This document shows positions 43,077 to 51,288 of a DNA stretch of 64,000 nucleotides, in pieces (positions within the stretch are counted from its first letter, which is position 1; each line of letters opens with the position of its first letter). Source of the DNA: Dongia_B sp035539215. GTDB lineage: Bacteria > Pseudomonadota > Alphaproteobacteria > Dongiales > Dongiaceae. Made by a program: the position numbers and the translations under genes. The notes below the pieces were generated by a model. It did no database searches, was not told where the DNA came from, and saw only the letters and a program-made list of their open reading frames with translations. The stretch is taken from assembly GCA_035539215.1 (NCBI GenBank), contig DATLIX010000183.1:1-64000 (forward strand), in the 5' to 3' direction.

Positions 43077-43166
43077 GACGCGCGTCCGGCACGAAGCCGG
43101 GCCCCTCGCGGAAAGCGAAGAGCCCGGCCTGTCGACGTCATGGAAAGCTGTCGGGAAGAAAGACGT

Positions 43167-44687
43167 TCAGCCTTCAGCGGATTGCTCCTTTGCCACCCCC
43201 AATACCTCGCGGGGTTTCCGCTTGGCCCAGGCGGACATGATGATCGAGACGGCGGCGCAGAACAATAGCCCTGCGGCGATCGGGCTGCGCAGAAACACCG
43301 TCACGTCACCGTTCGAGATGGTCATCGCCTGGCGGAAGGATTGCTCCAGCGTATGGCCGAGGATGAGTCCGAACAGCAGGGGCGCCTTGGGAATATCCAG
43401 CTTGCGGAAAGCGTAACCCAGCACGCCGAAACCAAGCGCCATGAAGAGGTCGAAGGTATCGTAGTTGAAGGAATAGACGCCGGCCGAGGCGATGCCGAGG
43501 ATGATGCAAAGCAGAACTCCGGGCGGCACATAGAGGATGCGCGCGAGGACGCCGACCAGCGGCAGGTTGAGGACCAGCAGCATGGCATTGCCGATATACA
43601 TGCTGGCGATCAGGCCCCAGACGAGGTCGGGATGGCTGCTGAACAGCATCGGCCCCGGCTGGATTCCGTACATGATGAAGGCGCCCATGATGACGGCGGT
43701 TGCACCCGAACCCGGAACGCCCAGGGCCAGGAGATGCACGAAAGCACCGCAGGTATCGGCATTGGTGGCGGCTTCCGGTGCCGCGACCCCTTCGATGGCG
43801 CCGTGGCCGAACTCTTCCGGATGCTTGGAGACCTTTTTCTCCAGGATATAGGAAAGCATCGCGGCGATGGTGCCGCCGAGGCCCGGTGCCGCGCCGCAGA
43901 AGAAGCCGACCGCGGAACCGCGGAAGATGGCCGGGCGCGCCCGCCGCCATTCCTCGCGGGTGAACCACAGCTTGCCCTGGACCTTCACCGTATGCAGCGT
44001 TCCTTCCAGCGTCCCCTCCACCATGCGGCTGACCTCGGCGATGGCGAAGAGGCCGACCACCACGACGAGGAAGTTGACGCGGTCCTGCAGCTCGACCAGG
44101 CCCAGGGTGAAGCGCGGCACGCCGCTCTGCAGGTCGATGCCGACGGTCGCCAGCAGCAGGCCGAGAAAGGTCGCCAGCATGCCCTTTGCCAGCGAGTCAC
44201 CGGTCAGGGCGCTGACGGTCGACAGCGCGAAGAAGATCAGGCCGAAATATTCGGTCGGCCCGAAATGGAGCGCGATCGCCGCCAGGGGCACGGCGACGAA
44301 AGCCAGCGCCGTGACGCCCATGGTGCCGGCGATGAAGGAGCTCACCGCGGCGATCGCCAGCGTCGAAGCGGCCCTGCCTTTTCGCGCCAAGGGATAGCCG
44401 TCGAGCACGGTCATCACCGCGGCGGCATCGCCCGGCGTATTGAGCAGAATGGCGGTGACCGCGCCGCCATACATGCAGCCGTAATAGATGCCGGCGAGCA
44501 TCATCAGCGCCGTGGCGGGATCCATGCCGAAGGTGACGGGGATGAGAAGGGCGATGCCGGCAGAGGGACCGATGCCCGGCAGATGGCTGATCATCGTGCC
44601 GATGAAGGTGCCGATCAGCGTATAGAGCAGATGCGACGGCTGTACCGCCACCGACAGCCCGTGGAGAATTCCGTGTAAGCTATCCAT
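43167..44687 (-). CDS. tctA: Tripartite tricarboxylate transporter large permease TctA (system 2)
   Basis: Second TTT large permease, 506 residues from the ATG at 44687, about 75 bp inside a longer frame. It has the family phrases GTMISHLPGIGPSAGIALLIPVTFGMDP (HLPGIGP motif), YGGAVTAILLNTPGDAAAVMTVLDGY and GAAPGLGGTIAAMLSYILEKKVS, then GVAAPEAATNADTCGAFVHLLALGVPGSG. It is clearly paralogous to system 1 but diverged, implying a different substrate. The gene follows tctB by 10 bp. It is associated with a 4,5-dihydroxyphthalate decarboxylase-like gene and a VOC protein, which hints at an aromatic carboxylate. Confidence 0.95.
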   Translation of the reverse strand: MDSLHGILHGLSVAVQPSHLLYTLIGTFIGTMISHLPGIGPSAGIALLIPVTFGMDPATALMMLAGIYYGCMYGGAVTAILLNTPGDAAAVMTVLDGYPLARKGRAASTLAIAAVSSFIAGTMGVTALAFVAVPLAAIALHFGPTEYFGLIFFALSTVSALTGDSLAKGMLATFLGLLLATVGIDLQSGVPRFTLGLVELQDRVNFLVVVVGLFAIAEVSRMVEGTLEGTLHTVKVQGKLWFTREEWRRARPAIFRGSAVGFFCGAAPGLGGTIAAMLSYILEKKVSKHPEEFGHGAIEGVAAPEAATNADTCGAFVHLLALGVPGSGATAVIMGAFIMYGIQPGPMLFSSHPDLVWGLIASMYIGNAMLLVLNLPLVGVLARILYVPPGVLLCIILGIASAGVYSFNYDTFDLFMALGFGVLGYAFRKLDIPKAPLLFGLILGHTLEQSFRQAMTISNGDVTVFLRSPIAAGLLFCAAVSIIMSAWAKRKPREVLGVAKEQSAEG

Positions 44688-44697
44688 GGTCGCTCTC

Positions 44698-45174
44698 CTA
44701 TATCGGCAGCAGGCCGGTCGGCAGCGGCACGCCGAGGGCCTGAGAGAACAGCAGATCGACAAAGGCGGTGAAGCCGATGGCGATGGCGATATTGGCGCGG
44801 TAATGGCCGCGATGGAAAAAACTCAGCAGCCCGAAGAGGAAGATCAGGGTGGCGATGATATAGCCGAGATATTCGAAGACGCTGTAATAGAGGGCCGCCC
44901 ATACGACCATGGCGCAGAGAATGCCGAGCCGCTTGAAGTCCACCGGCTGCCGCGCGCTGGCAACGGAATGCGCGGCCCGATGCTTCTGCCTGGCTTCATA
45001 GAGGAGCAGCAGCGCCGATATCAGCAGCCCGCCGCCCACCAGAGCGGGAAAGGCCTTTGGCCCCAAGGGATCGCCGATCCGCATCAGCGGCAACGAGGCA
45101 TCGGCATAGAGATAAATGAGCGCACCTGCGATGACACAGATCGCAAGCACCACATCCGGCATGGCTGCTTTCAT
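44698..45174 (-). CDS. tctB: TTT small permease subunit TctB (system 2)
   Basis: Small membrane subunit of 158 residues with four hydrophobic helices (about 7-26, 41-60, 85-105 and 110-150) and the Lys/Arg/His-rich middle loop EARQKHRAAHSVASARQ. It sits directly before tctA, in the usual order, but is separated from its TctC by a VOC gene. A hairpin (TCGGGTTC/GAACCCGA, 45190-45210) lies 16 bp ahead of the ATG. Function is inferred mainly from position and topology, as TctB sequences vary widely. Confidence 0.84.
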   Translation of the reverse strand: MKAAMPDVVLAICVIAGALIYLYADASLPLMRIGDPLGPKAFPALVGGGLLISALLLLYEARQKHRAAHSVASARQPVDFKRLGILCAMVVWAALYYSVFEYLGYIIATLIFLFGLLSFFHRGHYRANIAIAIGFTAFVDLLFSQALGVPLPTGLLPI

Positions 45175-45189
45175 GATTCCTCCCCGACG

Positions 45190-45210
45190 TCGGGTTCGCA
45201 GGGAACCCGA
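45190..45210. promoter_or_regulatory. Hairpin in the leader of tctB (system 2)
   Basis: TCGGGTTC (45190-45197) and GAACCCGA (45203-45210) form a perfect 8-bp stem with a 5-nt loop, 16 bp upstream of the leftward tctB start. It could attenuate or protect the transcript between the VOC and tctB genes. A shorter stem, GCGTGC/GCACGC at 45261-45276, lies nearby. Function is unproven. Confidence 0.35.
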
Positions 45211-45358
45211 TCAGGCTCAATCCTGGACGTTGGCCGTCCTTATTCTGAGCTTGGCGGCAAGCGTGCGCTGGCACGCGGAGCGGCGGCCGGCATTCGGAAA
45301 CGATGCGTTCCGCGAAAGAAATGCCGGCCGCGCTGTTACGATATGGTGCGGATACGCG

Positions 45359-45739
45359 TTACTTCGTCGCGTAACGGTCTTCCTTCACGACTTCGGCCAG
45401 AGTTCCGTCCGGCGCCCGGAATTTCAGGGCACCCTTGCCGAGATGCGGGAATACCTCGCCGCCATAGGCGCGGATCTTTTCCGCCGCGACATCCTGGTCA
45501 TCGACGGAGATGCCCCAGTGATGAATGCGCGGACCCGGCCCCGCGAGTTGCGCCTCTTCCGAGTTCTCGTCGTCATAGACCATCAGGGCGATATCGACAT
45601 GCCCATCGGTCAGATGCCGCGAGATATGACCGCGGCTGCGGCCGGTCTTGGTTTCCTTGAAACCGAAGACCTCGGTATAGAACTTTGTCGCCTCTTCGAG
45701 ATTGGTGACTTTCAGGGCGATGTGGACGACGCGTGACAT
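45359..45739 (-). CDS. VOC-superfamily (glyoxalase/bleomycin resistance-like) protein
   Basis: Small protein of 126 residues starting at the ATG at 45739, which has GGAGG at the proper distance (tggaggtcactATG). The fold is a vicinal-oxygen-chelate beta-alpha-beta-beta-beta pair: MSRVVHIALKVTNLEEATKFYTEVFGFKETK, then HVDIALMVYDD, and IHHWGISVDDQDVAAEKIRAYG, then LKFRAPDGTLAEVVKE. His7, His74 region and Glu121 are candidate metal ligands. It sits between tctC and tctB of the second transporter, so it may act on the imported compound as a dioxygenase, isomerase or lyase. The reaction cannot be told from sequence. Confidence 0.86.
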   Translation of the reverse strand: MSRVVHIALKVTNLEEATKFYTEVFGFKETKTGRSRGHISRHLTDGHVDIALMVYDDENSEEAQLAGPGPRIHHWGISVDDQDVAAEKIRAYGGEVFPHLGKGALKFRAPDGTLAEVVKEDRYATK

Positions 45740-45771
45740 AGTGACCTCCAGTCGGTAGTTAGCGTCCAAAT

Positions 45772-46773
45772 TCAATTCTGCTTGGCAAGGCCAAGATCGG
45801 TCAGCAAGGCCGTCAGCTGGGTTTGCTGGGAGTCCAGAAACGCCTTGAGATCCTTGCTGTTCTTGTAGTCGACAGACCACATGTTGGTTTGCGCAGCCTT
45901 GATCCATTCCGGGGACTGGATCGCTTTGGCGAGGATGTCATCCCACCAGGCGATCTCCTCCGGGGTCATGCCTTTCGGCCCGACGAGCACACGCCAGGTC
46001 GAGAACTCGACATCGACCCCCTGCTCCCTCCAGGTCGGAACATCGGCGAGCGGGCCCTTTTCGCGCTGGGCGGCCGGCACCGCGATCATGCGCAGCTTGC
46101 CGCCCTGGCTGGGTCCGATCACCACCGGCGCCGGCGTGGCGGAGACGGTGATATGTCCGCCCATCAGCGCGGTGGCCGCCTCGCCGCCGGAATCGAAGAA
46201 GACGATCTTCAGCTTGGCGGGATCGAGGCCGATGGCTTTCAGGACCAGAGCCGCGGCGATGTGGCTCTGTCCACCCGGCGAACTGGAAACACCGACGCTG
46301 ACGGCGGACGGATCCTTCTTCAGCAATTCTACCAGGTCCTTGCCGTCCTTGATCGGCGAATCCGTGGGCACGGAGAAGACCACCGGCTCGGTCAGCAGCT
46401 GTGCCAGCGGCGTCACGTCATCGAGGCCGAGTTCGCTCTGCCCGGTCAGGCGGTTGGTGATCAGCGGCAGGGCCTGGACCGTGACGTAGTGGCCGTCGCC
46501 GGCATGGCTGTTGATATAGGCGATGGCGACGGTGCCGCCGCCGCCCGGCTTGTTCAGCACGGTGAACGGCTTGCCGGAAAGCTTGAGCTGCTCGACGATG
46601 CCCTGCAGGGTGCGCGCCGCGAGATCCTGGCCGCCGCCCGGCGCGCTGGGCACCACTTCCTCGATCGGCCGGCGCGGCTTCCAGTCGGCGGCCGCTGCCG
46701 TGCCGGCCTGGCCGGCGAGCAGCGCCACGCTGGTAAACAAGGCTATACTGAGGCGTCTCTTCAAGATCGACAT
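45772..46773 (-). CDS. tctC: TTT periplasmic substrate-binding protein TctC (system 2)
   Basis: TctC/Bug-type receptor of 333 residues, start ATG at 46773 preceded by GGGGAGGAACCAC. The signal peptide is MSILKRRLSIALFTSVALLA ending near GTAAAADW. Features are PRRPIEEVVPSAPGGGQDLAARTLQGIV, then KPGGGGTVAIAYINSHAGDGHYV, VGVSSSPGGQSHIAAALVLKA in the middle and VLVGPKGMTPEEIAWWDDILAKAI near the end. It belongs with the TctBA genes downstream, although a VOC gene intervenes. Such receptors bind citrate, aromatic acids (as TphC for terephthalate) or other carboxylates; the neighbour gene set suggests an aromatic acid. Confidence 0.92.
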   Translation of the reverse strand: MSILKRRLSIALFTSVALLAGQAGTAAAADWKPRRPIEEVVPSAPGGGQDLAARTLQGIVEQLKLSGKPFTVLNKPGGGGTVAIAYINSHAGDGHYVTVQALPLITNRLTGQSELGLDDVTPLAQLLTEPVVFSVPTDSPIKDGKDLVELLKKDPSAVSVGVSSSPGGQSHIAAALVLKAIGLDPAKLKIVFFDSGGEAATALMGGHITVSATPAPVVIGPSQGGKLRMIAVPAAQREKGPLADVPTWREQGVDVEFSTWRVLVGPKGMTPEEIAWWDDILAKAIQSPEWIKAAQTNMWSVDYKNSKDLKAFLDSQQTQLTALLTDLGLAKQN

Positions 46774-46801
46774 GTGGTTCCTCCCCGGCTTGGTCGTTTC
46801 T

Positions 46802-47788
46802 TCAGAAATTGAAGCCGTCAAAAGTCGCGACGGCGAACAGCTCCTCCATCGGCACCGGGCCCCGAATAAGGCCGTCCGCCTCGGCATATCGAAGCAGGGC
46901 GTTAAGCTCGCCCTTGTTTTCTTCGACGCCATAGGTCCAGTAGCCGTTGCCCATCAGGGCCTTGACCCGGCCGACTTCCTCGACAATCCACGGATGGGTC
47001 ACGCGCAGCGTATCGAGTATGTCCAACTCGCTGATCGCCAGGGCGCGCGCCTTGAGGAAGGCGGTATAGACATTGACCGGCAGCCAGGGATGCCTTTCCG
47101 CTAGCTCGCGGCGGATGCCCATGAGATGCATGATGGGAAAGAGGCGCGTGGTTTGGAAATAGTCTTCCTCTGCGGCGCGGTAATCGGCGAAGAGGCGGCG
47201 CACGACACCGTCCGGCGCGAAGCACGAGGGTGCGCGCGGCGCGATCAGCGCATCGATCTCGCCCGCCAGCAGCAGGCCCGACAGCGTTTGCGCCTGGCCG
47301 ATCGCCTCAACCTTGATATCGCGCGGCAGATCGAGCGGCATGCGCGACGTGCGGCCCGGTTGTTCGAGACCGCCCGTCAGCCAATGGATATCCTGGCGCC
47401 GCACGCCGTATTGTTCCGCCAGCAGGCCGCGCACCCAGACGCCGGCCGTCTGCTGGAAATCAGGCACGCCGACGCGGCGGCCGCGCAATGCCTCGGGCGA
47501 GTCGATATCGCGATCGGCACGCACATAGATGGCGGAATGCCGGAACGAGCGCGAGACGAAAGCGGGCAGGCCGATATAGCGCCCCTGGCCGCGAGCAGTA
47601 GTCAGCAGATGGGTGCTGAAAGACAGTTCCGAGATATCGAATTCCTGATGCCGGAAGGCACGCTGGAAAATCTCCTCCGCCGGCGCCGTGATCAGGTTGA
47701 CCCGGCAACCTTCGATCGTCACGCGGCCATCAAACAGGGCGCGGGTGCGATCGGTGTTCTGGCAGGCAAGGGAGAGTTCCAAGGTCAT
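46802..47788 (-). CDS. 4,5-dihydroxyphthalate decarboxylase-like protein
   Basis: Protein of 328 residues beginning MTLELSLACQNTDRTRALFDGRV at the ATG at 47788, the length of Pht5-type 4,5-dihydroxyphthalate decarboxylases. Characteristic pieces are APAEEIFQRAFRHQEFDISELSFSTHL, AIYVRADRDIDSPEALRGRRVGVPDFQQTAGVWVRG and LFPIMHLMGIRRELAERHPWLP, then YGVEENKGELNALLRYAEADGL. The fold is that of a periplasmic-binding protein, and some relatives are labelled transport receptors, but no signal peptide is present here, favouring a cytoplasmic enzyme. It precedes the second TctC. The decarboxylase would feed protocatechuate-type aromatics toward the pca genes nearby (inference). Confidence 0.8.
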   Translation of the reverse strand: MTLELSLACQNTDRTRALFDGRVTIEGCRVNLITAPAEEIFQRAFRHQEFDISELSFSTHLLTTARGQGRYIGLPAFVSRSFRHSAIYVRADRDIDSPEALRGRRVGVPDFQQTAGVWVRGLLAEQYGVRRQDIHWLTGGLEQPGRTSRMPLDLPRDIKVEAIGQAQTLSGLLLAGEIDALIAPRAPSCFAPDGVVRRLFADYRAAEEDYFQTTRLFPIMHLMGIRRELAERHPWLPVNVYTAFLKARALAISELDILDTLRVTHPWIVEEVGRVKALMGNGYWTYGVEENKGELNALLRYAEADGLIRGPVPMEELFAVATFDGFNF

Positions 47789-48037
47789 GATGCACTCGGT
47801 TTTTGCAAGCCGCCGTCCTTCACGCCTTTCGCGGGCGCGTTGCACAGCGGAGCCATCAGGCATTGTCGGAGCGGCCGCCGATGCATCCGCATTGGTTTGC
47901 ACGGGCGACGCAACGTCTCGTCAGCCATCTTGCGGGATGGCCGGCAATCATTCTGGCAGTGGGTGATATCTTCTCCATAGCACCAGCCCGGCCGGCACTA
48001 TCGAGAAACTGTACTCAATACGGCGCGGAAGACGCCG

Positions 48038-48775
48038 CTATTCAATGGCCCCGGCCAAGGCCGGTCGGCGATGAGCGGGCGTTGCTTCTTCCGCCAGATC
48101 CGATAACGCGGTCAACATGCGCTGCTTGCCGTTGCTGACATGTCGCTGGCTGACCTCATAACTGCGCAAGGCATCCTGCGCCTGCAGGGCCGCAAGAATG
48201 TCGCGATGCTCGCGGTTCGATTCCAGCAGGGCATCGCGCTGCACGAGACCATGGGTACGAAACAGGTGGAACTCCTTGACCAGGCCGCGATAGAGTTTGA
48301 CCAGTCGTCCATTGCCGGTCGCCCGCACGATGTAGTCATGGAATTCGATATTGATCGGATAGAATTTGGCGAAGTCGCCGCTCTCGGCCGCCAGTTCCAT
48401 CTCGGCAACGAAATGCTGCAGGTTGGAGATGTGTTCCGCCGTGATGAACGGCGCCAGCAATGACGCGGCAAGCCCGGTCAGGCCCGCCCGCAGATCATAG
48501 ACCTCGATCGCATCGGCCTTGCTCAAGCGCTTGATGAAAACGCCGCGATTGGGAATGAGCTGCACGAAACCAAGTTCCGCGAGCGCCCGGCAGGCTTCCC
48601 GTACCGGCCCGCGGCTGACCGACAGCTTATCGGCGACGGCTTTTTCGTTCAGCCTTTCGCCGGGCGGCAGTTCGCCGCTGAGGATCATTTTTTCGATCTC
48701 GTGCTGCACCACGCCGGTAAGCGAATGCTCCCGCAAGGCGGCCACGGTCGGCATGATTTTGTCATCGCGTTCCAT
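48038..48775 (-). CDS. GntR-family (FCD) transcriptional regulator, system 2
   Basis: Regulator of 245 residues (or 238 from Met8). The winged helix carries GERLNEKAVADKLSVSRGPVREACRALAELGF, nearly the same recognition region as regulator 1 at 39667-40332. The FCD domain has AIEVYDLRAGLTGLAASLLAP, then NIEFHDYIVRATGN with the usual metal-ligand Asp/His pattern. It lies upstream of the decarboxylase-TTT system 2 in the same direction, with a 249-bp gap, and divergent from the IclR gene. A palindrome ATTGT-CA-ACAAT lies 28 bp before the start. It probably represses the second transporter set in response to a carboxylate. Confidence 0.91.
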   Translation of the reverse strand: MERDDKIMPTVAALREHSLTGVVQHEIEKMILSGELPPGERLNEKAVADKLSVSRGPVREACRALAELGFVQLIPNRGVFIKRLSKADAIEVYDLRAGLTGLAASLLAPFITAEHISNLQHFVAEMELAAESGDFAKFYPINIEFHDYIVRATGNGRLVKLYRGLVKEFHLFRTHGLVQRDALLESNREHRDILAALQAQDALRSYEVSQRHVSNGKQRMLTALSDLAEEATPAHRRPALAGAIE

Positions 48776-49203
48776 TTGTGAACATTCTTATGTCTTCAGT
48801 TTATTGTCAACAATTTTATTAACGGAAAATGAAAATCATTTCAACTCACTGTTTTATTTGTGTTATTTTTCATTCGCGAGAATACCCCCCGCCAACTCGC
48901 CGCATAACGCTTCCACCGCCCGCAGGCCCACCCTCCGCTCCTCGCCACAGCGACGTGCCCGGCTTCTCATCACCCCCATCCGCAAAGCCTCACGTAGCCA
49001 AGAGGCGGCGCCGGGATGGCAACAGGCCCACGATGACGCCTACCACGCGGGACACACCGTCCACCGGCGCAACGAAGCACACAACGGACAACGCAGTTTT
49101 GCAAAGCTTGCCGGGGTTCCGCCGGCGAGGCTAGTTATCAAGAAAGCGCTTCCGTCAGCCAAACGGATGGCCTCAACATGCGACAGGCGAATAGAAGGTA
49201 TCA
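48776..49203. other. 428-bp divergent intergenic region between GntR and IclR genes
   Basis: Contains the GntR operator candidate (48803-48814) in an AT-rich stretch near 48780-48870. Promoters for both divergent regulators are expected here. AGAAGG at 49193-49198 is the ribosome site of the IclR gene. No gene was supported; an open plus-strand frame through the region lacks family features. Confidence 0.5.
48803..48814. promoter_or_regulatory. Palindromic operator candidate for GntR regulator 2
   Basis: ATTGTCAACAAT is a perfect 12-bp inverted repeat with a CA centre, 28 bp upstream of the GntR start at 48775. The core TGTCAACA is identical to that at 40361-40370 and again embeds TTGACA on the gene's strand. 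Confidence 0.6.
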
Positions 49204-50001
49204 GTGATGGGATTGTCGGCGGCGCAACGGAAGCGATCCCAATCGGAAAGCGACCCCCAATTCATGCAGTCGCTGGCGCGCGGCCTGCAGGTTCTCGAGG
49301 CCTTCACCGGTCTGCCGCCGAGCGTGACAATTCCCCAATTGGCGAAGGAAACGGGTCTCGCCCGCGCCGTCGTGACCCGCTGCCTGCACACCTTGGTGGC
49401 GCTGGGCTATGTCGAAGAGCATGAGCGCCACTATTCGATCTGCCCGCATGTGTTGCGCCTGGCCGGCGCCTATCTCTCTGCGCGCTCCCTGCCGATATTG
49501 GCGCAGCCCCTGCTGGAGGACCTGCGGGATTCGCTGGGCGAGTCCTGCTCGCTGGGCGTGCTCGACGGCGACGAGATCGTCTATGTCGCGCGCGCCTCGA
49601 CAACCCGCATCATGGCGGTGTCGCTGCATGTCGGCAGCCGGCTGCCGGCCTATTGCACCTCGATGGGGCGTATCCTGCTGGCGGCGCTGCCGCCCGACAA
49701 GCTGCAGGCAGCGCTGGACCGCGTGACGCCGATACAGCGCACACCGCACAGCATCACCGATCGGGCCGAGTTGCAGCAGGCGATCATGGCCGTCGCCAAT
49801 CAGGGCTATGCGGTGGTCGACCAGGAATTGGAACTGGGCCTGCGATCGGTCGCCGTCCCGGTCCGCGACCGCAATGGCCGCGTGGTGGCGGCCCTCAATC
49901 TCGGGACCAATGCCATGCGCCTCTCCGTCAAGGACCTGAAGGCGCGCGTCCTGCCGGAGCTGCGCGCCGTGGCGGAGAACCTGCAGCGCCTGGCCGGCTA
50001 G
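49204..50001 (+). CDS. pcaR: IclR-family regulator, PcaR/PcaU-like
   Basis: Regulator of 265 residues (GTG at 49204; the ATG at 49207 is an equally good start, with AGAAGG 8 bases before it). It has an N-terminal winged helix (about 20-85; FMQSLARGLQVLEAFTG, then TIPQLAKETGLARAVVTRCLHTLVALGYV) and an IclR effector domain (about 100-262) with GESCSLGVLDGDEIVYVARA, LPAYCTSMGRILLAALP and the hallmark GYAVVDQELELGLRSVAVPV. This pattern matches PcaR/PcaU/PobR regulators, which respond to protocatechuate or beta-ketoadipate. It converges on pcaF, and two PcaR-like sites lie ahead of pcaI, so it likely controls pcaIJF. Confidence 0.88.
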   Translation: MMGLSAAQRKRSQSESDPQFMQSLARGLQVLEAFTGLPPSVTIPQLAKETGLARAVVTRCLHTLVALGYVEEHERHYSICPHVLRLAGAYLSARSLPILAQPLLEDLRDSLGESCSLGVLDGDEIVYVARASTTRIMAVSLHVGSRLPAYCTSMGRILLAALPPDKLQAALDRVTPIQRTPHSITDRAELQQAIMAVANQGYAVVDQELELGLRSVAVPVRDRNGRVVAALNLGTNAMRLSVKDLKARVLPELRAVAENLQRLAG

Positions 50002-50009
50002 AGCGGGAT

Positions 50010-50047
50010 CGTTTCAGGCGGAAGCCTGCAGGCTTCCGCCTGAAACG
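50010..50047. terminator. 38-bp perfect palindrome between convergent pcaR and pcaF
   Basis: CGTTTCAGGCGGAAGCC (50010-50026) and its exact complement (50031-50047) enclose TGCA, giving a 17-bp stem. It lies 9 bp past the pcaR stop and about 40 bp past the pcaF stop, so it can end both transcripts. The neighbouring gagcgggatc and the layout resemble dispersed palindromic elements of alphaproteobacteria, so it may be such a repeat used as a terminator. No long T-tract is present. Confidence 0.6.
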
Positions 50048-50085
50048 TGAATCGCCCTCGATCTTATTGAAGAGAGGTGGATTGA

Positions 50086-51288
50086 TTAAACGCGCTCCAG
50101 GGCCAGAGAGAGGCCCTGGCCGACGCCGATGCACATGGTGACCAGCGCGCGGCGACCGCCGCGCCGTTCCAGCTCATGCACCGCCGTCATCGCCAGCCTG
50201 GCCCCGGACATGCCGAGCGGATGACCGAGCGCGATGGCGCCGCCATTTGGGTTGACGCGGTCCTCCGCGGCACCGAGCCCCAGTGCGCGCAAGGAGGCGA
50301 TGACCTGGGCTGCGAAGGCTTCGTTGATTTCGATCACGTCGAAATCGTCGATTGCGAGGCCCAGCCGCTCCATCAGCTTTTTGCTGGCGGGGACCGGGCC
50401 GATCCCCATGACGCGGGGCGCAACGCCGGCCGTCGCCATGCCGAGGAGGCGCGCACGCGGCGTCAGGCCGTGACGCTTTGCGGCAGCTTCGGAGGCAATG
50501 AACATCGCCGCCGCCCCGTCATTGACGCCGGAAGCGTTGCCGGCCGTGACACTGCCATCGGCGCGCACGATCGGGCGCAATTTCGCCAGCGCTTCGGGGG
50601 TCGTATCCGCGCGCGGATGTTCGTCGCGGTCGACCGTGACATTGCCTTTGCGGCCCTCGATCGTGACGGGGATGATTTCCGCGGCGAAATAGCCGCTGTT
50701 CTGCGCCCGCGCGCAAAGCTGCTGGCTGCGATAGGCGAAGGCATCCTGATCCGAGCGGCTGACTCCATGCTCGGCGGCGACGTTCTCCGCGGTCTCCGGC
50801 ATCGAATCCGTACCGTATCGCCGCTTCATCAGCGGATTGACGAAGCGCCAGCCGATCGTCGTGTCTTCCAATGCGGCGCTGCGTGACCAGGCCTGATCCG
50901 GCTTCGCCATCACAAAGGGTGCCCGCGTCATGCTTTCGACGCCGCCGGCAATCGCCAGATCGATCTCCCCCGCCAAGATGGCGCGAGCCGCCGTGCCGAG
51001 GGCATCGGCACCGCTGGCGCAGAGGCGGTTGATCGTGGTGCCCGGCACCGTTTCCGGCAATCCCGCCAGGAGTGCCGCCATGCGGGCGACATTGCGGTTG
51101 TCCTCGCCCGCCTGATTGGCGCAGCCGAGGAAGACATCATCGATCGCCGCCGGATCGAGCCCGCTTTGACCGGCGATCAGGGCGCGGATGGGGGCGGCGG
51201 CGAGATCGTCGGTGCGGAGCTGTGCCAGCGCCCCGCCGAAACGACCGATCGGCGTGCGCAGGGCTTCGCAAATAAAGGCAGCCGTCAT
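50086..51288 (-). CDS. pcaF: 3-oxoadipyl-CoA / acetyl-CoA C-acyltransferase (thiolase) PcaF
   Basis: Thiolase of 400 residues that would cleave beta-ketoadipyl-CoA into succinyl-CoA and acetyl-CoA. The catalytic Cys90 lies in TINRLCASGADALG, His356 in NGGAIALGHPLGMSGAR and Cys386 in CIGVGQG. The phrases EALRTPIGRFGGALAQLRTDDLAA and VFLGCANQAGEDNRNVARMAALLAGLP are typical of the PcaF/PaaJ branch. The ATG overlaps the end of pcaJ (ATGA). The pairing with a 3-oxoacid CoA-transferase directly upstream supports PcaF over a general thiolase. The canonical NRLCGSG reads NRLCASG here. Confidence 0.93.
   Translation of the reverse strand: MTAAFICEALRTPIGRFGGALAQLRTDDLAAAPIRALIAGQSGLDPAAIDDVFLGCANQAGEDNRNVARMAALLAGLPETVPGTTINRLCASGADALGTAARAILAGEIDLAIAGGVESMTRAPFVMAKPDQAWSRSAALEDTTIGWRFVNPLMKRRYGTDSMPETAENVAAEHGVSRSDQDAFAYRSQQLCARAQNSGYFAAEIIPVTIEGRKGNVTVDRDEHPRADTTPEALAKLRPIVRADGSVTAGNASGVNDGAAAMFIASEAAAKRHGLTPRARLLGMATAGVAPRVMGIGPVPASKKLMERLGLAIDDFDVIEINEAFAAQVIASLRALGLGAAEDRVNPNGGAIALGHPLGMSGARLAMTAVHELERRGGRRALVTMCIGVGQGLSLALERV

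Noticed and set aside
46802..47788. Periplasmic binding protein of an ABC transporter
   Set aside because: The fold is shared with binding proteins, but there is no signal peptide and the length and wording fit the 4,5-dihydroxyphthalate decarboxylase family; no ABC permease or ATPase is adjacent.
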